Of a stretch of DNA of 5,492 nt, positions 1 through 5,492 are shown one piece after another. The notes under the pieces were generated by a model. That model did not search any database and had not been told where the DNA came from. It saw only the letters and a program-made list of their open reading frames with translations. Each line of letters begins with the position of its first letter. Position 1 is the first letter of the stretch. Origin of the DNA: Pseudomonadota bacterium (GTDB lineage Bacteria > Pseudomonadota > Alphaproteobacteria > Ferrovibrionales > Ferrovibrionaceae); the NCBI GenBank assembly GCA_021793055.1, contig JAJYTL010000230.1:1-5492 (forward strand), written 5' to 3'. A program made the translations under genes and the position numbers.

Positions 1-405
1 AAAGGCGGCATGAACTCCAAGCTGCACGCCGTCTGCGACGGCCACGGGCGCCCACTGGTGATGCTGCTGAGCGAAGGCCAGATGAGCGATTACAAAGGCG
101 CGGCCCTGATGCTCGATGCCTTGCCATCGGCCAAGGCGATGCTCGGCGACAGAGGTTATGACGCAGACTGGTTCCGCGATGGCTTGGCGCAGCGCGGTAT
201 CACCCCATGCATCCCGTCAAAGACCAACCGCAAAGCGCCCATCCCTCACGACCAGGTGCTCTACCGTCAGCGCCACAAGATCGAGAACATGTTCGCCAAG
301 CTCAAAGACTGGCGGCGCATCCACACCCGCTACGACTGATGCGCCCACACCTTTATGTCCGCCATCTGCATCGCCGCTACCGTCATCTTCTGGATCAATC
401 AATGA
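1..405 (+). pseudogene. IS5-family transposase, C-terminal part, broken by an in-frame TGA
   Basis: This is the 3' portion of a DDE transposase, open at the window's left edge (frame 1; the first visible codons read KGGMNSKLHAV). Visible family marks are the second catalytic Asp in GDRGYDADWF and the IS4/IS5 signature Y-x2-R-x3-E-x6-K in YRQRHKIENMFAKLK, which carries the catalytic Glu. The frame meets TGA at 337-339 directly after HTRYD. Reading on in the same frame gives CAHTFMSAICIAATVIFWINQ and then TGA at 403-405, the usual C-terminal tail of this family. The stop therefore sits inside the gene and probably replaced an Arg codon (CGA to TGA). The break removes only about 22 residues after the catalytic Glu, so residual activity cannot be excluded. 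The N-terminus, including the first catalytic Asp, lies outside the window. Confidence 0.88.
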
Positions 406-418
406 GTCCTGAGCCTAG
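398..418 (+). repeat. Probable right terminal inverted repeat of the IS5-family element
   Basis: Directly after the transposase's natural stop (403-405) comes AATGAGTCCTGAGCCTAG. IS5-type elements typically end within about 10-20 bp of the transposase stop, and CTAG-like target duplications are known in the family. The element probably ends near 411-418. The matching left repeat is outside the window, so the exact boundary and the target duplication cannot be confirmed from here. Confidence 0.4.
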
Positions 419-553
419 GTTGCGGCGGGCATCGACGGCAGGATTCGGGGCGGGGTGCGCCAGCCACGCGCAGGGCGGGGCAGGCATGCGCGTCAGAAGT
501 TTCGTAAATGGCGTTGGCCGGCCACGGGGTCGAGGAAGGGCGGGGGTGCAGGC

Positions 554-925
554 TCAGGACCTCAGCACTCGGCGCTTTTCCTCGAACTCGTCCTTGTCGA
601 TCTCGCCTTTGGCGAAGCGTTGCTCAAGCGTGTCGAGCGCCCCATGGCGACCGCCGAAGCCGCATCGCGGGCAGACGTTACGGCCATGGCCGATGCCGCG
701 CATCAGCCAGACAAGGAGGACAATCGCCGCGACGACGACGATCAACATCATCAGCGGCCCGAAGATCATGCCGGGGAACCAGCCCCAACCGCCGCCCCAG
801 CCGTGGCGCCACATTGGCCCGTAGCCATAGACGGGGCCATTGGCAGTCCCCGTCTGCGCCAAGGCGGGCAAGGCCGCGAGCGTCATCGCGCCGGCAAGCA
901 CAAGGAGCGAAAGTCGTTTTTTCAC
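554..925 (-). CDS. Small secreted/membrane-anchored SHOCT-domain protein
   Basis: This 123-residue protein starts at GTG (925), preceded by AGGAG about seven bases upstream; an overlapping ATG two bases earlier runs straight into TGA. Residues 1-23 form a signal peptide (KKR, hydrophobic core, ALA-Q cleavage site). Residues 31-51 are rich in Gly, Trp, Tyr, with some His and Met. Residues 53-76 form a transmembrane helix (MIFGPLMMLIVVV...). A short Cys motif CPRC (85-88) with His94 follows, and residues 95-121 are a SHOCT domain (ALDTLEQRFAKGEIDKDEFEEK). SHOCT segments are short C-terminal modules thought to mediate oligomerisation; the biochemical role of such proteins is mostly unknown. The aromatic/His/Met segment and the CxxC could bind metal, which is inference. 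It lies downstream of the dehydrogenase gene on the same strand, but with a 117-bp gap and its own FixK-like box, so it is probably transcribed separately. Confidence 0.85.
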   Translation of the reverse strand: MKKRLSLLVLAGAMTLAALPALAQTGTANGPVYGYGPMWRHGWGGGWGWFPGMIFGPLMMLIVVVAAIVLLVWLMRGIGHGRNVCPRCGFGGRHGALDTLEQRFAKGEIDKDEFEEKRRVLRS

Positions 926-979
926 ATGGCTCTCCTTCGGTATCCGTTCCGAAGGCTAGCCGCGCTGGGGCGTCGGGCA

Positions 980-993
980 TTGACCTGGATCAA
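980..993 (-). promoter_or_regulatory. FixK/FNR-like box upstream of the SHOCT gene
   Basis: On the minus strand the site reads TTGATCCAGGTCAA, a full TTGA-N6-TCAA palindrome matching the alphaproteobacterial FixK/FNR consensus (TTGAT-N4-ATCAA) with one mismatch. Its centre is 61.5 bp from the GTG start. With class II placement (centre at -41.5), transcription would begin near 945, leaving room for the ribosome binding site. A weak -10-like TAGCCT occurs at 958-953. The regulator itself is not in the window, and binding is inferred from the motif. Confidence 0.65.
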
Positions 994-1042
994 GAGGCCG
1001 CGGGCGCGGTCCGATCGAGCCGCCGCTCGGCATGTCTGGCCG

Positions 1043-2062
1043 TCAGGATATCTCGATCACGACCTTGCCGACATGGGCCTGAGAATCCAGATAGCGATAG
1101 GCGGCCTTCGCTTCCTCAAAGGGAAAGATGCGATCGATTGCCGGCTTCAGGCCATGCCAGGAAATCGCCCGGTTCATCGCCTCGAAGGTCTCGCGCGATC
1201 CGACATAGACGCCGCGCAGCGTGATGTTGCGCCGGAGTATCGGCGCGGGATCGATCTCGCCGCCGGTGCGGGCGCTGATCAGATGGATCGCGCCGCCAAG
1301 GCGGGCCGCAGCGATCGAACGCGGCAAAGTGCCGGCGCCGGCGACCTCGATCACGTGGTCGACGCCGCGTCCGCCGGTCAGGCGCCGGGCCTCGTGTTGC
1401 CAGTCGGGCATGGTACGGTAGTTGATGCCGTCCGAGGCGCCGAGCGACGTGGCGCGCGCCAGCTTCTCGTCGCTGGACGAGGTGGCGATCGCCCGGGCGC
1501 CGGCCGCCTTCGCGAATTGCAGCGCGAAAATCGCGACCCCGCCGGTGCCGAGCGCCAGTACGGATTGTCCGCTTTGCAGCGGCCGCAGGCCATAGAGGGC
1601 ATTCCAGGCGGTGACGGCGGCGCAAGGCAGCGTCGCGCCCTCCTCGAACGAGAGATGGTCCGGAGTCCGCACCAGCCCGCTCTGGTCGAAGACCACATAT
1701 TGCGCGAGCACGCCATGGCGGGAGCCGCCGAGCGCGCTTTCGCCGTCGATGTCGCTGGCCTCGCCGCCGAGCCAGCTTTGCAGGAAAATGCCGGCGACGC
1801 GGTCGCCCGGCTTGACGCGCGTGACGTCGTCTCCAACCTCGACCACTTCGCCTGCGCCGTCCGAAAGCGGCACCAGATTGTCGCGCAGCCCGCCGCGGGC
1901 GTAGCGGCCCATGGCGATCATGATGTCGCGGTAATTGAGCGAAGCGGCGCGCATGCGCACGAGAACCTGCCCGCGTCCGGGGCGCGGCATGTCCTCTTCG
2001 ACGAGCGTAAGCGCATCGATACTTCCGGTCGTCGGCAGGCGGTAAAGGCGCATTTTCGTCAC
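1043..2062 (-). CDS. Zinc-independent MDR-family NAD(P)-dependent dehydrogenase / quinone oxidoreductase
   Basis: This 339-residue medium-chain dehydrogenase/reductase has the family's usual length. The N-terminal GroES-like domain shows SLNYRDIMIAMG (residues 41-52), LSDGAGEVVEVG (66-77) and VKPGDRV (83-89). NYRD stands where zinc alcohol dehydrogenases have a catalytic Cys, and the four-Cys structural zinc loop is absent, so it should work without zinc. The Rossmann domain has GTGGVA at 172-177, followed by FALQFAKAAGA. Likely chemistry is NAD(P)H-dependent reduction of quinones or enals, or alcohol oxidation; the substrate cannot be read from sequence. I chose GTG at 2062 because AGGAAGG (2079-2073) lies 10 bases upstream; ATG at 2053 (MRLYRLP) is possible but 19 bases from it. 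A FixK-like box lies 84 bp upstream, suggesting low-oxygen induction. Confidence 0.9.
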   Translation of the reverse strand: MTKMRLYRLPTTGSIDALTLVEEDMPRPGRGQVLVRMRAASLNYRDIMIAMGRYARGGLRDNLVPLSDGAGEVVEVGDDVTRVKPGDRVAGIFLQSWLGGEASDIDGESALGGSRHGVLAQYVVFDQSGLVRTPDHLSFEEGATLPCAAVTAWNALYGLRPLQSGQSVLALGTGGVAIFALQFAKAAGARAIATSSSDEKLARATSLGASDGINYRTMPDWQHEARRLTGGRGVDHVIEVAGAGTLPRSIAAARLGGAIHLISARTGGEIDPAPILRRNITLRGVYVGSRETFEAMNRAISWHGLKPAIDRIFPFEEAKAAYRYLDSQAHVGKVVIEIS

Positions 2063-2411
2063 GGGTCTTTGACCTTCCTGGATTGAAGTTGGCTCCCACG
2101 ATCGCCGGTATCGGGTCACGTTCGGCCGCGCCCGCCCGTTGATCTGGGTCAATGATAGATATTCGCGGAGGGCTTACTAGCGAAATCATCGAGTTAAGCC
2201 TGTCTTGCCCGCGTTCGGCTGCGATCGCCGAAAACCAGAGGCCGGCCTGCGCGACGTCGAGGACGATGCCGACCGTTCCGCCGCTACAAGAGCGGGCCCG
2301 CCGTCGGGCCGATGCGGGGCGAGCGTGACATGCCCGCAAGCCGACGCCGCGACGGGCCGGAAGCCGATCCCCGGGCAGATGGCAAGGCACTTTGCATCCG
2401 TTGAGGAGGGG
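2063..2411. other. Divergent intergenic region between dehydrogenase and cytochrome genes
   Basis: This stretch of 349 bases separates the two divergent starts. It holds the dehydrogenase ribosome binding site (2073-2079), the FixK-like box at 2139-2152 and the cytochrome ribosome binding site near 2404-2410. Between 2153 and 2400 I see no gene, no second TTGA-N6-TCAA site and no convincing sigma-70 promoter. The plus-strand frame is open upstream of the cytochrome start back to 2205, but its translation is Arg/Ala/Pro-rich shadow sequence that would bury the signal peptide. Confidence 0.6.
2139..2152 (-). promoter_or_regulatory. FixK/FNR-like box upstream of the dehydrogenase gene
   Basis: On the minus strand the site reads TTGACCCAGATCAA (plus strand TTGATCTGGGTCAA), a full TTGA-N6-TCAA palindrome one base off the symmetric FNR/FixK consensus. 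Its centre is 83.5 bp upstream of the dehydrogenase GTG. Class II placement would put the start site near 2104; a weak GATACC at 2112-2107 is the closest -10 candidate. Because the site is palindromic it could also serve the divergent cytochrome gene, whose start is about 260 bp away, but that distance makes direct class II activation in that direction unlikely. Confidence 0.65.
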
Positions 2412-2843
2412 ATGACCGTGTGGACTTTTGCAAAACCAAACAGGTTGATCGCGGCGGCCATCGGGGCCGTGGCCATGTCCGTTGTTGGCCTCGGATTTAG
2501 CGCTTTTTCGCCTACGGCTTGGTCGCAGCCCGCGCCGACCAGCTTTCAAAAGGAAGTCCTGCCGATCTTGGCCGCGCGTTGCGTTTCCTGCCACAATCCG
2601 GAGGGTGTCGGGTTCAAGGCGATCGGTCTCGATCTCCGAAGCTACAAGCTGCTGATGTCGGGCTCGACCTTCGGCGTCGCCGTCGTGCCGCTTCATCCGG
2701 AACTCAGTCCGCTGGTCGCGGTGCTCGAGCCCGACACGCCGTCGTTCAAGAATCTCAAGATGCCGCCGGAACACCCGACGCTGCCGCCGAATCAGATCCA
2801 GGTGATCAGCCGCTGGATCCAGGAAGGCGCGAAGGACAATTAG
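2412..2843 (+). CDS. Small secreted mono-haem c-type cytochrome
   Basis: This 143-residue protein has a single haem c attachment motif, CVSCH (57-61). Residues 8-38 form a signal peptide: KPNR, then a hydrophobic run AAAIGAVAMSVVGLG, and a probable cut near AWS-Q. QKEVLPILAARC precedes the haem site, and LKMPP (115-119) follows it, with Met117 as the likely distal haem ligand. The end ISRWIQEGAKDN matches the closing helix of short cytochrome domains of the planctomycete cytochrome C / cytochrome c-like type. It should be periplasmic, or anchored by an uncleaved signal, and carry electrons; the partner is unknown. AGGAG at 2404-2408 is only 3 bases from ATG 2412 but 9 from an in-frame GTG at 2418, so the true start may be two codons later. 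No oxidase or dehydrogenase partner is encoded next to it on the same strand. Confidence 0.85.
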   Translation: MTVWTFAKPNRLIAAAIGAVAMSVVGLGFSAFSPTAWSQPAPTSFQKEVLPILAARCVSCHNPEGVGFKAIGLDLRSYKLLMSGSTFGVAVVPLHPELSPLVAVLEPDTPSFKNLKMPPEHPTLPPNQIQVISRWIQEGAKDN

Positions 2844-2961
2844 CGTCGCCGCCGCGCCCGGTCCCTCGCCGTTGCCGTAGCGCCCTTTAAGACGCGCCGG
2901 GGCTCGCGGCGAGGCCGCCGGCGGGCATTCTTATGAACGGTCATCCGGCTCCCTCTAGGTA

Positions 2962-2977
2962 TTCCGAAGTCTCGGAA
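2962..2977. repeat. Perfect 6-bp inverted repeat with 4-base loop
   Basis: TTCCGA-AGTC-TCGGAA is a perfect short palindrome 119 bp past the cytochrome stop. It is not followed by a T run, so it is not a standard intrinsic terminator. It could be an operator or a chance hairpin. Confidence 0.4.
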
Positions 2978-2994
2978 ACGGCACCTTTCCCGGT

Positions 2995-3030
2995 TCCCGC
3001 CAAGCCTTGGCCGGGAGCAAGCCGGTTTTT
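2995..3030 (+). terminator. Possible weak terminator-like hairpin with distal T run
   Basis: TCCCGCCAAG at 2995-3004 pairs with CTTGGCCGGGA at 3006-3016 (ten pairs with one bulged C). A run of five T lies at 3026-3030, ten bases after the stem. The near-zero loop and the gap before the T run are atypical, so this is only a candidate end for the cytochrome transcript. Confidence 0.25.
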
Positions 3031-3255
3031 GGGTAGCCGGCGGGACAGCGAGTTCCGTGTCATAAAACGGTCGCTATGGGCGGTGTATCGGGGGAAGCGC
3101 CGGTCGTGATGGGGCTGGTGCGGATTGTCTGCAACGTCGCGATCGTGACGCTGCTGCAAGTCGTTTTCGGTCAGTCGAGCCTGAAGGAGGTCCTGCGGGA
3201 AAATGCCCTGTCGCCGACACCGTGGCGGCCCCTCGCGCTAACGCTTCGAGGCCAC

Positions 3256-4074
3256 ATGATTCTTGCTCAGATCACCGATTTCCATGTCAGAACCGGCGGC
3301 CGGGCCTACGGCGTGGTCAATACCGCGACCTGCCTTGCCGCCGCCGTGGCTCGTTTGTCGGCCCTCGATCCGCAGCCGGACCTGGTGGTCGCGACCGGCG
3401 ATCTGACCGATTCCGGCCGGCCAGAGGAATACGAACTCCTGCGCGAGATATTGCGGCCGCTCGCTACGCCGGTTTATCTCATGCCCGGCAATCACGACGA
3501 CCGCGAAACTCTGCGCCAAGCCTTCCGCGGCTATGGCTATTTTCCCGCCGCCGGGTTTCTGAATTACGTCGTCGAGGCACCCGATCTCCGTCTGGTCGCG
3601 CTCGATACGGTGGTGACGGGCGAAGGGGGCGGCATGCTCTGCGCCGCGCGGCTCGATTGGCTTGAGCGGGAGCTTCGCGCCGCTCCCGAGCGGGCGACCG
3701 CGATCTCTATGCATCACCCGCCGTTTCGGAGCGGCATTGCCCATATGGACGCCATCGGCCTCGACGGCGCCGACGCCTTCGCGGCGCTGCTTGCCCGGCA
3801 TCCGCAGGTGAAGCGCGTCTTTTGCGGCCATCTTCACCGCGCCATTCAGACCGGGCTCGGAGGGGATATCGTTGCCAGCACGGCGCCGAGCACGGCGCAT
3901 CAGGTCAACCTCGACCTACGTGCCGACGGCCCGGCCACCTTCATCATGGAACCGCCGGGCTATCAACTGCATGTCTGGGACGCGCGTGGCGCGTGCGTCA
4001 GCCACACCGGTTTTATCGACGCCTATGACGGGCCCTATCCGTTCCACGACATCGCCGCCGCGAACGCTCGCTGA
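3256..4074 (+). CDS. Class III metallophosphoesterase (GpdQ/CpdA-type phosphodiesterase)
   Basis: This 272-residue cytosolic enzyme has the family's usual size (GpdQ is about 270). All five blocks of the calcineurin-like fold are present: D8-x-H10 (TDFHV), GD at 48-49 (GDLTD), GNHD at 78-81, HHPP at 153-156 and GHLH at 191-194. These supply the two-metal site. The family hydrolyses cyclic nucleotides or phosphodiesters such as glycerophosphodiesters; the sequence alone does not decide which. ATG 3256 was chosen because the protein then begins MILAQITDFH, as relatives do. The frame is open back to 3076, but the extra 60 residues are not family-like. The ribosome site at the start is weak (GAGG, 4 bases upstream). 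It converges on the broken LysR gene with 20 bp between stops. A nearby binding-protein gene hints at uptake and cleavage of a phosphodiester, which is inference. Confidence 0.9.
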   Translation: MILAQITDFHVRTGGRAYGVVNTATCLAAAVARLSALDPQPDLVVATGDLTDSGRPEEYELLREILRPLATPVYLMPGNHDDRETLRQAFRGYGYFPAAGFLNYVVEAPDLRLVALDTVVTGEGGGMLCAARLDWLERELRAAPERATAISMHHPPFRSGIAHMDAIGLDGADAFAALLARHPQVKRVFCGHLHRAIQTGLGGDIVASTAPSTAHQVNLDLRADGPATFIMEPPGYQLHVWDARGACVSHTGFIDAYDGPYPFHDIAAANAR

Positions 4075-4094
4075 GACGTGGCCGGCGTTCGCGG

Positions 4095-4951
4095 TCAGGA
4101 TACCCGCATCGCGGCCTGGGCCGCGTTGTTCCGGAGCAGATTCGCGACCACGAAGTCGGCCAGGCACCCGGCCGCCGCGCTCGATTGGCCGGCGCTTCGG
4201 TGCAGCACCAGGGCGATTTCCGGGAGCTCGGGAAGGCATTCCTGGCGGCCGAGGATGCGCATCCCCGGCACCAGCGCGCTTTTCGCCACGACGCTGATGG
4301 CGAAGCCCGAGAACACCGCCGCTTGCAGACCGCTGATGCAGGCGAGGCGCCACGGCCGGCCCATGCGGTCGAGCGCTTCGAGAGTGACGTCGCGATAGAG
4401 ATTGCCCGGCGGCAAGAGGGCAAGCGGCACCGGGTTCTCGTTGTAGGCGGCATGGTCCTGTCCGCTGACCCAGACCAGCGGCTCCTTGCGCACGAACTCG
4501 CCGGCGCGAATTTCCGGCATGGCGGTGACCAGGGCGATGTCGATTTCCTTGGCATCGGGCGCGCCCATCAAGGTGCGGCTTAGGGCGCAACGCAGATCGA
4601 CCTCGATGCTGGAATGGCGGCGCGAAAGCCGGTGAGGATCTGCGGCGGGAGATAGGCCGCATAAAGATCCGGCGTGCCAAGGACGACGCGTCCCTCGATG
4701 TGCTGGGTCTGCATGCGCTGCCATAATTCGTCGTGCATCTGAAGAATGGCGAGGGCGTAGCCAAGCAGGATCTCGCCATCCGGGGTGATCTGCGGGCGTC
4801 GCGCGGTGGGCTCGAAGAGCGGCTTGCCGACCTGCTCCTCGAGCCGGCGGATTTGCTAGGTGATCGCGGGCTGCGTCCGACACATCCGCCGCGCCGCAGC
4901 GGTGACGCTGCCGGTGTCGACGACGGTCAAGAAGGCGCGCAGCGACCGCAT
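4095..4951 (-). pseudogene. LysR-family transcriptional regulator, broken by an amber codon and a frameshift
   Basis: The N-terminus MRSLRAFLTVVDTGSVTAAA...TQPAIT is a LysR helix-turn-helix. Codon 32 is TAG (4858-4856), in the recognition helix where relatives have Gln, Arg or Leu, and the frame then continues correctly with QIRRLEEQVGKPLFE, ITPDGEILLGYA and MHDELWQRM to GFR near 4622. There the homologous sequence moves to another frame (RRHSSIEVDLRCALSRT) and runs to TGA at 4095-4097. One lost base near 4619-4625 explains the shift; restoring it gives 285 residues, within the family's usual length. Start ATG 4951 is the conserved-looking one; an ATG at 4979 with a good AAGGAAGG is in a different frame, so the 5' end may also be damaged. 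LysR regulators usually control the divergent neighbour, here the solute-binding protein. With both lesions no functional protein is expected. Confidence 0.85.
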
Positions 4952-5146
4952 GTCCAGATGCCGGTTGACCGTGGGCCATAACCCTTCCTTATGTGGCCCA
5001 TTAATGCTCGCAATTTCTATACCGCGCCGCGCGCCCATATGGCGGATGGAAATCAAGTCCGCGGTGCATCAAGAGATGCTCGGAATTTTGCCGACGTGTC
5101 TAAGAAATAGACGCGCCTACTACACACCCAAGAACCGGAGGGTCGG
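4952..5146. promoter_or_regulatory. Divergent control region between LysR remnant and binding-protein gene
   Basis: This 195-bp gap separates the LysR remnant from the divergent transporter gene, where LysR operators normally lie. An inverted repeat GCATC-AAGA-GATGC is visible at 5066-5079, about 68 bp upstream of the transporter start. It does not fit the T-N11-A LysR box well. GGAGGG at 5137-5142 is the transporter gene's ribosome site. No clear -35/-10 pair could be assigned. Confidence 0.4.
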
Positions 5147-5492
5147 ATGAGCCAGCGCAGCAAAGACGATGCAAAACGTGGACATGGCGTAAAAAATACT
5201 GCCGTTTCGCGCCGCAACATCTTGAAAGGGGCCGCGGCGACCGTCGGCGCGGCGGCGGGCAGCCGAATCATCGGCGTGCCGATGATTTGGGCGCAGGAGA
5301 TCAAGAACATCGAATTGCGCCACGTCGGCGTATCGTATTCGGTGGTGCCGGCAATCGGCGAGCACGCGTCGAAGGACCTTGGCTTCAAGGTCGTGATGCA
5401 GAATCTCGACACCTCGGCGGCCATCACCCGATTTATCACCCAACCGTGAAGCGTCGATATCCCGGATCTGGAGAGCTGGCAGGCCAAGGTGG
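5147..5492 (+). pseudogene. Tat-exported ABC solute-binding protein (PotD-like), partial, with in-frame TGA
   Basis: The start is ATG 5147 with GGAGGG four bases upstream. The N-terminus carries a twin-arginine signal: SRRNILKG at residues 21-28, a hydrophobic Ala/Gly stretch, and a probable cut near MIWA-QE. The mature start, IKNIELRHVGVSYSVVPAIG..., looks like periplasmic binding proteins of the extracellular solute-binding / spermidine-putrescine class, which deliver substrate to an ABC importer. The frame hits TGA at 5447-5449 (codon 101), far short of the family's 350-450 residues. It then continues in frame as SVDIPDLESWQAKV to the window's end, which reads like the next family segment. 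A C-to-T change of CGA (Arg) is the simplest cause. Substrate class is uncertain, and the gene runs off the window. A sequencing error is the main alternative. Confidence 0.7.

Larger units (their letters stand above)
2844..3255. other. 412-bp intergenic region with hairpins and no convincing gene
   Basis: The region between the cytochrome stop and the phosphodiesterase start contains two inverted repeats (2962-2977 and 2995-3016), a T5 run at 3026-3030, a strong Shine-Dalgarno-like AAGGAGGT (3184-3191) followed by a 12-codon frame, and a 58-codon open frame (2933-3109) with a poor ribosome binding site. No recognised promoter or RNA family was identified. It may hold the end of the cytochrome transcript and the leader of the phosphodiesterase. 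Confidence 0.5.

Noticed and set aside
455..2086. Long plus-strand open frame of 543 codons
   Set aside because: It lies opposite the SHOCT and dehydrogenase genes, whose motifs are clear; its translation is Arg/Ala/Gly-rich without family marks, as expected for a high-GC shadow.
2205..2411. N-terminal extension of the cytochrome gene
   Set aside because: The extension would bury the signal peptide and bypass the AGGAGG at 2404-2409; the added residues look non-coding.
1116..2774. Minus-strand open frame of 552 codons
   Set aside because: It overlaps the dehydrogenase in another frame and the cytochrome on the opposite strand; its composition is Arg-rich with no recognisable domain.
3076..3255. 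60-residue N-terminal extension of the phosphodiesterase, with a hydrophobic stretch
   Set aside because: The family starts at the MILAQITDFH-like segment; the extension has no ribosome site at 3076 and no family resemblance.
4075..4094. Bidirectional terminator between converging genes
   Set aside because: The 20-bp gap contains no stem-loop followed by a T run on either strand.
5066..5079. GCATC-N4-GATGC as a LysR operator
   Set aside because: The repeat is real but does not give the T-N11-A core expected of LysR boxes, so it is only mentioned within the divergent region.
337..5449. TGA reassigned as a sense codon or selenocysteine
   Set aside because: The SHOCT, dehydrogenase and phosphodiesterase genes all end at TGA at the family's expected lengths; the LysR lesion is TAG plus a frameshift, and no SECIS-like structure was apparent.

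Overview
The window is GC-rich DNA with alphaproteobacterial character, most like the Hyphomicrobiales (Bradyrhizobium/Rhodopseudomonas relatives). The reasons are codon usage, FixK/FNR-type TTGA-N6-TCAA boxes, a Tat-exported ABC binding protein and an IS5-family insertion sequence with this group's typical C-terminus. The taxonomic reading is inference; no rRNA or marker gene is present.

Layout. Positions 1-405 hold the 3' part of an IS5-family transposase. It is interrupted by one in-frame TGA, and the probable right end of the element follows. Two minus-strand genes come next: a small exported/membrane SHOCT-domain protein (554-925) and a zinc-independent MDR/quinone-oxidoreductase-type dehydrogenase (1043-2062). 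Each has its own near-perfect 14-bp FixK/FNR-like palindrome upstream (980-993 and 2139-2152), which suggests a common low-oxygen or redox regulon. Divergent from the dehydrogenase is a small secreted mono-haem c-type cytochrome (2412-2843). A 412-bp stretch with hairpins but no convincing gene separates it from a class III metallophosphoesterase (3256-4074, GpdQ/CpdA type, all metal ligands present).

The right end is a decaying transport/regulation locus. A LysR-type regulator on the minus strand (4951-4095) carries an amber codon in its helix-turn-helix region and a one-base frameshift in its effector domain. The divergent Tat-dependent solute-binding protein (from 5147, running off the window) has an in-frame TGA at codon 101, after which homologous-looking sequence continues. 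The phosphodiesterase converging on the LysR remnant is intact.

Two points stand out. The first is the pair of matching FixK-like boxes in front of adjacent redox/envelope genes. The second is that three of the eight protein-coding loci are interrupted by stop codons, each explainable as a C-to-T change of an Arg or Gln codon. Intact genes that end correctly at TGA argue against stop-codon recoding. I see no CRISPR array, tRNA, rRNA or clearly new multi-gene system.
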